A stretch of DNA of 64,000 bases. It comes from Albugo candida (Eukaryota > Oomycota > Peronosporomycetes > Albuginales). Shown in pieces: positions 45,153 through 57,400 of the stretch. Under the pieces are notes generated by a model. That model saw only the letters and a program-made list of their open reading frames with translations, was not told where the DNA came from and searched no databases. A program made the position numbers and the translations under genes. The stretch's first letter is position 1. Each line of letters starts with the position of its first letter. Location of the stretch: positions 310,001 through 374,000 of the forward strand of contig JBDOQK010000029.1 in the NCBI GenBank assembly GCA_040437565.1, written 5' to 3'.

Positions 45153-45252
45153 NNNNNNNNNNNNNNNNNNNNNNNNNNNNNNNNNNNNNNNNNNNNNNNN
45201 NNNNNNNNNNNNNNNNNNNNNNNNNNNNNNNNNNNNNNNNNNNNNNNNNNNN
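45153..45252. other. Assembly gap inside the tandem array
   Basis: 100-N placeholder. The left flank repeats 39119-39182 and the right flank repeats 41987-42052, so the gap hides a further stretch of the duplicated unit (dehydrogenase 5' part plus coiled-coil 3' part) or marks a collapsed repeat. Confidence 0.9.
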
Positions 45253-45305
45253 GGACAAGTGATCTCGCCCTTGGGTATATCTCACGTGCTTGCAACCATG
45301 ATCTT

Positions 45306-46166
45306 CTACACCAGTATGTTCTTGGGCCACGTGTTTTCCGATAGAACCATTCCCTTTCCTTGAATGTGAACATATTCACCGAATTTGTCTAGTTTTAGGA
45401 GACTAATTTGCAAGTCTCTCATAACAGATTCTCCGATTACCCAATGTGTAGCTTCCTCGAAGCCATTCGGAGGCAGAACAAACTTAATGCTTCCGTATTT
45501 GAACTTGAACTCCAATTCTACATCAGAATTTTTCTCCAAAAAAGTCGCATAATGCTTGGAGTGCACACCGAAAGATTAAATTGCGAAATTCAAAAGAATA
45601 AGATTATCACCGGAAGACTTCGTACCATCGATTATGGACTGCACTGGAATGAAGCTCCAAAACGGTTCGTAGCCGCTTTCTGGTATGAGTCCGTTTTCAA
45701 ATTTCGCGATCTCCAAGTTCTCTCTCAAAAGAAGCTAATCTTTCTCGAAACTGCAGTGAAAAGTCTTGCAGTCTTTACCGGTTCCAATAGAGGTGAGAAG
45801 GATTGTATCTGGCAAGCAATTGCCTTCGCAGTAGTACTGAAGGTGTTTCATTTCAACCTCGACCTCATTGGTGTTATCATTTTTTGGCTGATGCATATGA
45901 CGTCTCCATGACATTTCCATTTCGTGCAAGTCCAGTCCACGAAGGAAACCAGCGTTGCTGTTATCGCCGTCTGACTTCGCTTTACGCTTCGTTACACGCT
46001 CCTTTTTATAGCTGCATCCCATCCCAATCTGATGTTGTTTTGGATATTTTCTGGCTTTTGATATATCTCTTGTACACCTGATCGGTTTTTTGAACGGACA
46101 TTCATCCGCGTATGACATGATTCCGAATTGCATGACAAGCTGGAGTTGACTGAAGTAAAGCTTCAT
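45306..46166 (-). pseudogene. Probable secreted protein, family member 2 (degraded)
   Basis: From ATG 46166 it starts MKLYFSQLQLVMQFGIMSYA then DECPFKKPIRC, almost the same leader as member 1 at 43788. The middle keeps the GTGKDCKTF block. The reading frame is interrupted more than once before a last open stretch that ends at 45306. It is therefore either a pseudogene or a gene with introns I cannot place. The very similar leaders against more diverged bodies suggest either gene conversion or relaxed constraint on the mature part. Confidence 0.5.
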
Positions 46167-47962
46167 CACGGGAGGACGTGAGGTAACTTAATTTTTCGGG
46201 GCAGTTCTTCCAAGATGGTAAATTGAGAATGAGGAGGTCCGTTACATACTTTATTGGCTCCCAAGCACTCATAAGTAACGAATGACAACTTCGCAAAAAC
46301 ATGGCGAAAATGTCGTGGGATCGCTTTTGAATGATAGCAGACAAGTTCAACGTATTCCTCTGGATTCATGAAAATATCATAGTTAGCTGTACATAAAAAG
46401 ACACATCGCAGCTGAGCTGAGCAACGCTATTCTGTATTCCTTCTACGATTCGTACCTTTGATCATGAGCTCTTTACGAGTACGACTTTCATATCACAGTA
46501 TCGTTAACCACTTGGACAAATGGTGCCATCAAAAGCTTGATAGTATCCTCGGTTGCTTGATTCCTTCAGAGTACCATACACAGGCATCAATTTGAGATAA
46601 ATTTCAGTATCATCTATAAGCTGAGGTCGACAAGGCTTCCGTTTCGTCCATTCAGCTCAATGCGTGGCGCACGATATGGCAGTAGTCCATTACAACGGTC
46701 ATGTGGCGATACCTTAATTCAACATCGCCGGTAACTTGCTAAAGATTGCTCTACCGCCTAGTAAAGGAGAAGGACCCGCTTATTTAATGTAAATGTTGGG
46801 TTGGTTGCAAGAAGAAAGTGGTCGAGCAGAAAGAGGCATGAAAATTTGGAGCTTGAAATCGTATGACTATGAAAAAACCTCTGCCACATAATACACTCAC
46901 CAGAATCTTGGATCACGGGCGATTATTATGCTCAGGCGACAGTAAAGAGAATCACGTAACAAGAGTTGATCTAGACAGAGAGGTTCAGCTTGGAGTGGGC
47001 TGGTCCTTCATGCTGTTGGTGACAACTGAGATCACCATGGCAGGACTGGATGGTCAATGTGCACATGTCACAATTTGAAATCGGCCCTTTGGACACCAGG
47101 TGTCATTGTATATAGGTTACGCATCGAATCGAGTGTCCTACTAGTCGCGTCAACGCGATAAGCCTACAAGGGTAAAAAGACCAAAGAATATTGCCAACAT
47201 TGCTCGTACTGTATTTGAATGCATACCATTCATACTTGACGGAGTAAATGCAACAAGTGCGTCTTACATACTGTAAACTGGATATGAAGTTTGCACAGTA
47301 CCTCTCACATTTTAATGCGCCCCCTTTTACTTTTGTTGAAGAGCTTCTCCCATGTTATTTCATAGATCTGCTGTTCTTCTGATTTTGAAATCCGTTCTTC
47401 AGAATATCGAAGAATGCGTGTGACGAAATCCACGCTATACACAAGTATGTTGCTTATTCTCCAGCTGTCATGTCCGTAATTTCGGATACAGAGCATCTGA
47501 TGCGCGAAAATTCCTCTGTATTTCGTGTAATCCTGTATTTTTGGATGCTATGGCTGCTTTACTTTCGTCACATATGCATGTAGAGGTCCACTGTTGGCTG
47601 TAAGACCTTCATTTCGCAATTTTATAACGAGTCTCATCTTCAAGGTATTGCTTCGTTCGTGTTTGTGCCCCAGCAAACTTTTCAGCGAGCTTCTATTCCT
47701 ACACAGCAGTACTTGGCTGGGATAATCTCACACCTGATATAGAGTAAGATGTCGTTCAAGGCGCTCGTTCTTCCATCTTCCATCGTCCATCTCACGTCCC
47801 CGTGATTGCTCTCTCTCTGTAGCGATTTTATTCGCTGCGATGGTATCCTTCTCCCATTGTATTGGCTATAATGGTAATGTTTACTACCGTCTGTTATTCA
47901 AAACGTTGCGGAACTTTTCTGCGATCTTATCGCTTATTGGCTATATCCACAAATCGATCGTG
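46167..47962. other. Spacer of the second repeat unit
   Basis: No supported gene. Diverged copy of 43789-45152. The last part (47822 onward) is the 5' flank of the intact dehydrogenase. An ATG at 47840 is in frame with the gene, but the reading is not kept in the paralogous copy, so it is treated as leader. Confidence 0.55.
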
Positions 47963-49909
47963 ATGCGCGCCGCTTTCCTTCGAGCGCTTCCTCTCCGCAG
48001 TCAACACATCCAAATCCGCTTACTTCAGACAGCTGCAGAAGCAGCCTCTACTGTTTCGTACACGCGCGGACTGTTTCTCGGTGTCAATAATGCTGAACGC
48101 GCTTTTCCTTACCCGAAAGTTTCCGTCGAAGAACAGGAGACACTGCAATTGCTTGTAACGTCTGTGGCAAAATACTTTGAGAATGTCGACAGCAAACAGA
48201 TCGATGAAAAAAAGAAAATTCCCGATGAAACGTTAAACGAACTCAAGGAACTTGGACTTTTTGGACTGCAAATTGAGGAGCAGTGGAATGGATTAGAATT
48301 ATCCAATACCGGTTACGCGCGTGTTTGTGAGGAATTCACAGATGCCAGCATTGCAGTCACCATAATGGCTCATCAATCAATTGGACTGAAAGGTATTTTG
48401 CTGAATGGAAACGAGCACCAGGTGGCGTCTTCTGATTCGGGCATATCTGAGTTTTGTCTGATTCGTTTGTTCGGATAGAAAGCAAAGTATCTACCCAAAC
48501 TTGCTACAGGAGAGCATATTGCAGCATTCGCGTTGACAGAACCTTCAAGTGGGTCCGATGCGGCATCGATCAAAACCCGAGCAACTTTATCCGAGGACGG
48601 AAAGTATTATATTCTGAATGGTAGCAAAATATGGATCAGTAATGGTGGTTGGGCAGATGTGATGACTGTGTTTGCGCAGACAGAAGTTGACGGAAAGGAT
48701 AAAGTCACTGCGTTCATTGTTGAGCGTGGCTTTGGTGGTGTTACAAGCGGACCCCCGGAGGATAAGCTTGGAATTCGAGGTTCCAATACTTGTGAGGTGT
48801 ATTTCGAGAATTGTCAAGTTCCGATCGAAAATGTGCTTGGGGGTGGTCCTGATATGAAAACGGGTGGGATGGCTGGTGTCGGGCAGGGCTTTAAAGTTGC
48901 GATGAACATTCTCAACAACGGTCGATTTGGAATAGGTGCGTGTGCCGGTGCATCATTGCGTCGTATCATTGGCACCGCGGCGCAACATGCAAACTCAAGG
49001 AAGCAGTTTGACCGACCACTGGCCAGTTTTGGTCTGATCAAGAAGAAATTTACAATGATGACACTGGACGCCTTTGCCATCGAGTCGATGGCATTCATGA
49101 CCACTGGAATGATCGATCGTGGCGATCCTGCATGCGAGATTGAAGCCGCAATGTGTAAAGTGTATGGCTCAGAAGCCGCTTTCAATGGCATCAATGAATG
49201 CATACAAATTATGGGCGGAACTGGATTCATGAAGGATTGGCCATTTGAGCGGTATCTACGAGATTGCCGCATTCTTTCAATATTCGAAGGCACCAACGAG
49301 ATTTTGAGACTCTTGATCGCGTTAAGTGGCATTCAGGTGGGACGAATTCTAGTATGAGATTGTTCTTTTTATGACTTGCAATATGTGTAGACTGCTGGCG
49401 ATCGGCTCTCTTCAATTGGGCAAGCATTGAAGAATCCACTCGCCAATGTTTCTAGCTTTGGCAAAGAATTCTCCGACCGCTTGAAGCGAAAGTTTTCACC
49501 CGCACCGCTCCCTGGCGTTCATCCTGAGCTACATTCCGCTTCGGTTATTTTGCAGCAAAGAACGGCTGAATTTGGCGAAATCGTTGAGCTGCTGTTACGA
49601 AAACACGGTAAAAAGATCATTGATGAGCAGTTGCAGCTGGAACGTATTGCAGACACCGCTACTCGCCTCTTTGCCATGACTTCAACAATTTCCCGCGCTT
49701 CCAAATCTCTTGTTGAGAACACAAACGGCGCCGCACATGAAGCAAAATTGACCAAATTGTACTGTGAGGTAGCTTCGGATCAAATCCAGCAGTTGTTGAG
49801 TGACGTGCAAGACAACCAGAAAAGAGATCAGTTGCTGATGGAAATTGCTGAAGAAGTTTTACATCACGAAAAGTATATCCCAAGTCACCCGGTCGGAGTG
49901 AATGTCTGA
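47963..49909 (+). CDS. Very-long-chain acyl-CoA dehydrogenase (VLCAD/ACAD9 type), mitochondrial
   Basis: Three exons: 47963-48421, 48479-49336 and 49391-49909, with 57- and 54-nt GT-AG introns; 611 residues. The enzyme does the first FAD-dependent oxidation of fatty acyl-CoA in mitochondria. The N-terminus ([20 protein letters not shown]) is a clear import leader. Core blocks: [57 protein letters not shown] ([11 protein letters not shown]), [12 protein letters not shown] and [14 protein letters not shown], where the Glu is the expected catalytic base of this subfamily. The C-terminal extension of about 170 residues (after [11 protein letters not shown]) is the membrane-binding helical domain that separates VLCAD and ACAD9 from shorter dehydrogenases. 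A truncated dead copy lies at 39120-40220. Confidence 0.92.
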
Positions 49910-50838
49910 ATAGTACCAGTACGTACAGGTATACCGTCATTGTTGTAGCTATCAAAAAATGCAGAATGTAGCTCTTGTTTATATCAAACTGTACTACCAA
50001 GTGTGATGCTCATCCTCCAACCAATCACTCCTGTCTACGAACTGCGTGTCACAAGTCAGCGAGTAATGTGACTAAACATCCGATGAAATCTTCATCGCGA
50101 GCTGACTTGAGTGAAATAGCTTCTCCAAAGGATTTCGGCGTCGTTTGCGCATTCACTGCTCGTGTAGGGTCTTGTGATTACGCACGCGCTCACATCAAAA
50201 GAGCGTATTTTTCGTGCGGTAAGCGGTCAAAACCCCCAAAAATCATCGACTTTCTTCCTCGGGCTCTGTCAAACGTACTAATAATTCATTTTGAATAGAA
50301 TCAGAAGAGCCCATACTTTTCGTGCCTACAAAGAAGGAACCAAAGCGATTGAAAGCCAGTTGATATTCGTTTAAACTGCACTTTATTCCCAGGGTCTGTC
50401 ACATGAACGGACTGGTCCATGAAGAGACAGAGGAACGTCATTATACTTTTGGTTACATGCTCTCTCAATAGAGGAGATTGTGCTCTATAGAGTGTGTCAA
50501 AAATTGAGATGGTAAAGCTATGTCGTCTGATTTTTCAAAGGTGCAGCTTGGATGTGCCATCTGCTGTCATGATGTCCGATGTCATAGGTTTAGAGAGGAA
50601 TTTTGTAGAAGCAATATTTTTCTATACTTCATTCCGAGTACCTAGCTTAACATCCTCTACAGCGTATAATAAAGAGAAAAGAGCTGAACGTAAACGTGTC
50701 CAATGACTGGCGTATTCTATCAAACTGTCGCAATTCATCTCTACTTTTCGAGACAAAAGTACAATCAGATTCACCCGACACCACGTGGACCCTTGATCGT
50801 TTGTACGTTAGATAGTCCAAGCTTTCCTTGCATTCCCA
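49910..50838. other. Intergenic, nothing recognised
   Basis: About 930 bp between the dehydrogenase and the RasGAP gene, both on the plus strand. A plus-strand frame of about 107 codons at 49975-50298 has no ATG early on and no domain. Confidence 0.45.
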
Positions 50839-53388
50839 ATGGCTACCCATAGCAACCACGCAACGTCAAAACCTGTGCCGGAATATCGCTTTCATTGTGG
50901 TACTTCAGTGCGTAATGCTATCGAATGTCTGCTTCAAAACGACTCGGAAAGCGCGCTTGTGTATGCTTTGGTTCACGATCCCGAATTTCGATTCGCTTTT
51001 GCCATTTTAAAGGTTTGCACTCTATTTTGCTGTGAAAATGATCAGCGGAACTGATTGGGATACAGGTACCAACAGAAGACAAAGACCACGATGTCATCAT
51101 CAAAGCACTTGTTCACATATTTGAGCCATACGAAGAGGAATTTCATCGATTCATGCGAGCTCTGATGGTGAAAGAAATGGTGGAAACGAAAAATTGGAAT
51201 GATCTTTTTCGAGCGAAATCGGCAGTCACAGTGGTACGATTCCAAGCACTGAGAGACTCACGGAGGACTCATTCTTTGTCTATAGCTTGTACGAGAATAC
51301 ACATATCAAGCCGGAAACTCCTTTTTGTATCAGGCACTTCATTCCAGCATCGAAGTTTTATGGGATGTACAAGCTGTCACATTTGAAGTGAATCCACATC
51401 TCGTGATAACTCAAGTCCGATGCGATAATAAAGAGAATGCTAACAATCGCCAATACCTGGAAGAAATATTGCGAAAGAATCGACGACAACTCCATCGTCA
51501 TGCCCAGCAAACATTTGACAAGATCCTTGCAGCAGCTTCCTGCTTCCCGCCTCGAATTGCAAAGCTATACAGCATCCTACATCAAGAAATGATGCGAATC
51601 ATGCTGGAAGAACGTAAACGATCACTGAGTTCTGTAATGAATGGAAAACGATCCGATTCGGTCACTTCTAATGAAGACGCCAATGATACTGATGACGAAT
51701 CCACCAGTGGAAGACGTCGTGTGCTTTCGATCGATGTCCCAGAACGAAGATCATTCAGCGATCGAACTTTTTCCTTCTCTGATTGTGAATTTCTTATCAC
51801 CGAAGAAGACGCACAAGATGAAGTGATGATCCATCTCGGAGGCTTTGTGTTTCTACGTTATATTTGTCCAGCTTTATTGATGCCACACAAGTTTGACTTG
51901 ACGCCGGACAAACAAATCCCATCCAAAGCTATGCGACGAAACCTCGTTCTGATTGCAAAGATACTCCAATCGTTGGCAAGTGCAGTGGAATATGCGGCTC
52001 ATGAGTCGTACATGTTGCCATTCAACGCGTTTCTATCAGCCAACCGAAGTCGATTGATCCAGTTTTATCATGATGTGCTCGATATTGCGAAAGAGAAAAC
52101 ATCCAACAAGGAAAAGGACAAATTTGGCTGGACTCGATCGAGTATGTGTAGCAACACCAGCACGGTCGACGATGACTTTGAAGAACCAGCAGGAGACGTA
52201 GATTTGGTTACTTGTTTTCGAGCGAGTATCTCCAAAAACCTCGATGATATTGCACGAGATATGGAGCAAGAGCATATCAAACTCGAAGATCAAAGAAGAA
52301 GAGCTGTTGGTGCACCTGTGACGAGTATCGTAGCGCAGCGACAGATGCGTCAGCGACGAGCTCGAAAGCAAGGAGATGGGGAGGGAGATTCAAAGGAAAT
52401 TGATCCAGATGAAGGATTAGATAATGCAGCACCTCCCTCCTCCAAATCTTTCGGAGTGGAAGATCTCGAACAACTGGTCCAACACCAAAAGAAATACGAA
52501 GCCAAAGTGAAAGCCAATTTCAAGCCATCCAGAGAAGGTCTTGAATTACTTTTGAATGTGAATGATGAGCAGCAAGGAAACGAATGGAAACGATACAAGA
52601 CGCATAAAACTGCGATACAAGTCTTCCGAAGAACTCCCTCTGCAAACGGATTCGTTGAGATGAAAGCATGTATCATCATCAAGGCCTCTTCTCATCAAGT
52701 ATTCCGATATCTACGCTCATTGGAAACCATGTCTGAATGGGACGGTCGTGCCTCCAACATTGAGAAAGTCGAGCCTGTGAGCAGTTCTTCTGTACTTTTG
52801 TATCGCTCGCATTCCAAATTCTCACTATGGCCTTCATGGTTGGTAAAGCCGAGAGATTCATGCGATCTCCACACATTTGTTTCCGATACTGGTCGACCTC
52901 AAACATTTGCTGTGGTCATGGAATCCGTCCCAAATCCTGATTATCCCGAGCTCAAAGGCGTCGTCCGCATGTCATACGCAACTGGAGGCCTTTTAATGGA
53001 GTCGTGTACCGGTCCGTTCGACTCCTGTCCAGCTCCACGTCCGACCCACCACATCGACCTTGATGAGGTTCTGGAGCAATTTGAGCAAGAACCTGCAAAC
53101 GATAATGGCAACTATCGAAATAGTATCCTCGAGAGCCTTCTCCCTCCGTGCGAAGAAGATGTGACACCAACTACGCGCCTCACGTGCGTCGTTCGCGCGG
53201 ATTTTAAGGTACGAACGAATTTTGGGTATAATTTTATTTATGATTATGACGTATTTATATGTTATTTATAGGGCTCACTTCCGAGATCACTTGCGGAGGG
53301 AATATGTTATCGCCAAGTTCTGAGTGTGGAGTCTGTTAAAAAGCATGTAGAAGCCGAATTGAGTCACACACGATCGCAGTGGGTATAG
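50839..53388 (+). CDS. RasGAP-START fusion protein
   Basis: Four exons: 50839-51012, 51066-51230, 51286-53208 and 53272-53388, with GT-AG introns of 53, 55 and 63 nt; 792 residues. The first half is a Ras GTPase-activating domain: the arginine finger in WNDLFRAKSAVTLVREYTY, then SFLYQALHSSIEVLWD, and the structural FLRYICPALLMPHKF followed by RRNLVLIAKILQSLA. The C-terminal 230 residues form a START lipid-binding domain: MKACIIIKASSHQVFRYL, SEWDGRASNIEKVE, KPRDSCDLHTFV, FKGSLPRSLAEGICY. A charged linker of about 130 residues joins them. It would switch off a Ras-like GTPase at a membrane under control of a lipid ligand (inference). The splice joins are supported by phase and by both domain alignments. 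Confidence 0.85.
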
Positions 53389-54458
53389 ACGATTACGGAA
53401 TGTATTCTATCTATTCAATTTCCAATTCATAGTTTATAGTATAAATGAGATTCAGTAGATTATAAAACCAGCGCGATGAATGGGATCCTTATCCTTACAG
53501 CACGTAACAGTATCAAGTCTGTATATTGGGGTGAATGAATACTCTGTGTGCTTTGTATCTCGACCAAAGTCTCATCTAACGACTTTTCTCGAACCATTTT
53601 GAACTCTCAGACAACAAACGTATCGATGGAGTGGATCGTTTGATACGTTGTCGCATTAGCGCGAATGATTGTAAGTTTGGAATAGAAAAGTTGAATGAAA
53701 AGAAGCCGACTTTACCATTCATCGAACGTAATATTTGGGCTGTGCAAAATGCGACAGAACCGCTAGGAAGCAGTCTAAAGAGCTTTCACGACGGCACATC
53801 GCGCTGTAGTAGTCCTTTGATGTAATCTCTCATAAGTAGATCAGCAAAGCACGTTTGGTTGGATCCGGTGAGCTATGTGGATATGAAACCATGTAGAAAA
53901 TATTACTGAATACGCAATGACCGAATGAGAAAGGGATGTGAAAGCTTGAGAGAAATCAGACGCGAGTATTAGTACACAGTTTACCATTCAATTCAGATGT
54001 GCGCCAAGCTGAGAGCAAGATCGTTCTATGACGTAAAGTTACCTTTTTGAGAGAAATTGAGCTTGTAAAGCAGAAGTCTGTTCACGCATACAGATGCATA
54101 CGACATGAAGAAATTCGCCCGGATGATCAAGGACGAAAGAATCCACTGCATGGAGCCCCTAACTTGTTGATTGTATTTGGAAAAACTCGAATTGCTAACA
54201 GGAAACGCATCAGTCTCTGGCTGAGTCGTCATGGGCTACGAATGAGAAAAGATGAAGATAGGAGAGCTTAAGGTCTAATTGTCAGCACGATGAATCGGAA
54301 TGTGAGCATTTCCAAGTATAATTGACAATGAATACCGTGTCTGTCGAGTACCGACTTGCAGCCTTTTAAAAGCATTGTAATCGCACCTGTACGTTACGCA
54401 AATGCACGCAAATACCACACTAGTGCTATAAGTATCTTAAAGCGTCAAATATGATACA
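53389..54458. other. Intergenic, nothing recognised
   Basis: About 1.07 kb before the giant coiled-coil gene. Short frames at 53631-53825 and 54047-54271 show no domain and their credible starts are non-ATG or weak. Confidence 0.45.
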
Positions 54459-57400
54459 ATGACATCGTCGGTTGACAGCCAAATAATCATTCACAAACTA
54501 ACGCAATACATCCGCTTCAAAAGTGACAGTGAAACGTCAATCAAAGATGTATTCCACGATATTCAGCGCGATCACTCAACGGAATTGGAAAGCGCAGATT
54601 TCAATTTCTTTCTGCAAAAGACAGGAATCATCAAATGTCCTCACACAGACCTATTGGCCAGCTCCCTGCATGCGGAAGCTCAAGAGCTCATATCCAAACA
54701 ATCCATGAAGCTAGAACATTGTATGTCTGTTATTTCTGGGCGCCAATCGTCAACAATTACGATGAGTGAATTCTGCTCCTTTTTTGCCCGGCAATTGCGA
54801 TCAAAAACGAGCTCTAGTGCTTACGATAAGCCCCAGCATCCAAGAACCCTCATTGATTCTCCAACAATCAGTAGAGCGAGTATGAGGCGAAAAAGAAAGC
54901 CAACGTCGATCGCACCTCTCGAATCGCTCAACACGTTGGCAGAGATTGAAGCGAATAAAATCAGCGGGCCAAAACATTCGCCGCGCGAGAGTTCTCTTCT
55001 CTCCCAAACCGATTTTGCACACTCGAATCCGCTTTCGGAAGCGAAATTTCCGTGGAGAGTGTTCCACATCGACTCTTCTACGACTTTACCCTACGCAATT
55101 CTCCATTCTGATGACATACTGCGGCGAGATAATGACACTTTGCAATTTCTGAACGATTTCGAGACCACTCCACTCGACAGACAGAAGTATGAGTATCGGT
55201 TCACCATTTGCATAGACATATGGCAAACGATCGAATCCATCAGATCGTTTCTTGCTCCTCTATTGTCGCGTTTCCCCGGTGGAAAAATCCTTATTTGCGG
55301 CTTTCCCACGCAGAGAGATTCATCTTTGTATGCAGCGACGGAGGATGTACTCGCATCTTGGTATGCTAAATTGCTTATCCATCTCATGGACACCTCAAGA
55401 GAATGGCTCGTTCAGCCGAAAGACGGAACTGGTCGAGTCAATCAATACTTGATAGGAGTTGGCTCGGGCGCTGCAGTCGTAATTGCGTTACTTACTAAAG
55501 TCAGTGTCAAAGAGTTCACTTCGCTTCGCGTTTTCGTTGGAGCGTTGAGTGCTGCTATGGTCGTGAATTGGAGCTTTGGAACGTCTGAGTGTAAAGTAGC
55601 ATCAACTATCGCAATTCAGAAGCGTTCTGAAGAGCCAACGCATCTCCACACACTACACTTTTCTTCGTGGCCGCACTTCCTACCGCTTGTCATTGTGCAC
55701 GGGGAAAAGAATTCTGTCGTTCCACCCAAAGAAGTGCACCATTTCATCAGAAAGGTAAAGTACAAGGAATCACAATTGGATGCGTGCATTTCGAACGCTT
55801 GGCGTATGTCGAAGCTTTGTGATGATTCAATAAGGCCGCCTGCGGACCTCTTTCTCCACATTTCATGGCTTCCATGCGGTCATAAAGCGCTGGAAGAGTG
55901 TCCGAACGAAATGTATGATCTCTTCGTCAAGCTCATTCACCTCGACAAAGAGCAGACATTTCAAGAGGGAGATACAGAACACGCAGCAAAGCATTGCTTC
56001 ATGGAGACTACAGATGATGAAATAGAGCAGGATATCGTCTTGGAGCCTCGTGTCGTTGATCTGATGCAGAAAAATGGAATTAAATGGGTGCAACAAGAAC
56101 TTTACAATCGCGGTGCTGACGGAAGAGGCTCAACTGACAAAATCCTTTTGCTTTATCAGCGGATATTAAGGTCGGAAGAAGATTCTCGTACAAGTGCTGA
56201 TGCCAATGAAAGAATACGTTCCGAGAAATGCTTTCAGAGACAAGCTAATCGAGCGATGCGCTTGGAGGAAGTATCAATGCGAATACAAATGAGAAAACGT
56301 GTTGAAGTCGAAAAGAGTCGCAAGCAATATCAATCAGACGTGAATGTAATGCGTGCATATGTAAATGAAAGAACAATGCAACAACGACTGAAAAAGGAAA
56401 GAGAAGAGATGTCGATTGAAGATGCGGTAGCAGCGCGAATGCGTCGTGAATGGAAGATTGAGGACCGCCATAAAGCTTCGAATGCGCTTGCAGTCGCTCA
56501 AATGAGAGAAATTCAATTGGATAGACACCACAAGCAAATGGAAGTAATACAATTAGAAGATGAGAAGAAAATTCTTGGACTTCAGTACGCACAGCGAAGG
56601 ATCCCGCTCGAGGCACAATTTACGTATCAAAAACGCCTGAGTCAGCTCGGTAGGCTGAAGCCACCTGACGCTCCAAACACAATCAACTGCCTCCCTGATA
56701 TTGAGGCGTTATCACTACGTGCTGAAGCGCTGATCGAAGCTTTCGATCAGTTGCAACATGCGATCAAAGAACACGTCACGTTGAAGATAAATGTGATAGA
56801 ACGTCTTAATCTGACGCATACAAACACGCCAAAGATTTCTAAGACAAAGAAAACGGTTGAGATGCACTCGTACCTGAGCCAAGTACAGGCGCATGAAAAG
56901 GAGGTGTCTTTAATCGATTTGGTGTTAAGGAAAATCAATATCGCTATCTGTGAGACCAAACATGCAGCCGATACGATGACAAACCTCCTCAAACAAGGAT
57001 TAAAAGTGTGCGATTTCTCTATTACAAACGTGAAAAGCGATTGTAGAAATGTCGAGAATGAGAGACATATACTCTCTCTGCAGAAGGACTCAACTTACGC
57101 CAAGATCGAGATGCTTGAAGATGAGTATTGGCGCTGTGTGCGATGTGATGCGAATTTCTTCGATTCCGTCACCAGAAGTCATGGATCATGTCAACGCTTT
57201 GGTCGACGAGCATTGCTAAAGCAGCTGGAAAGTGATATCGAGCTCGAAAAAGGTGTTTTGGCTGATCTTAACATGACAATGGAGACCCAATGGCGTCAAA
57301 TTATGGAAAAGGAGAAGCGGAGGGAGACATGGCGTGATAAAAGGACACTTCTTGAAGAATGCTTGGATAAAACTGAGAAACGTTTGAGATGTCCGCATCT

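Larger units (their letters stand above)
39120..47962. repeat. Tandem segmental duplication (coiled-coil 3' part, secreted gene, dehydrogenase 5' part)
   Basis: Order along the plus strand: dehydrogenase 5' copy, coiled-coil 3' copy, secreted gene 1, dehydrogenase flank, gap, coiled-coil tail, secreted gene 2, intact dehydrogenase. This is what unequal crossing-over makes from an ancestral coiled-coil, secreted gene, dehydrogenase order. Divergence differs between parts (near-identical at gap edges, much higher in spacers and the secreted genes), so more than one event or some conversion is likely. Two gaps make the exact copy number uncertain. Confidence 0.7.

Noticed and set aside
47840-47962. 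N-terminal extension of the dehydrogenase from ATG 47840
   Set aside because: The frame is not kept in the paralogous copy, and the following [11 protein letters not shown] is a better mitochondrial leader.
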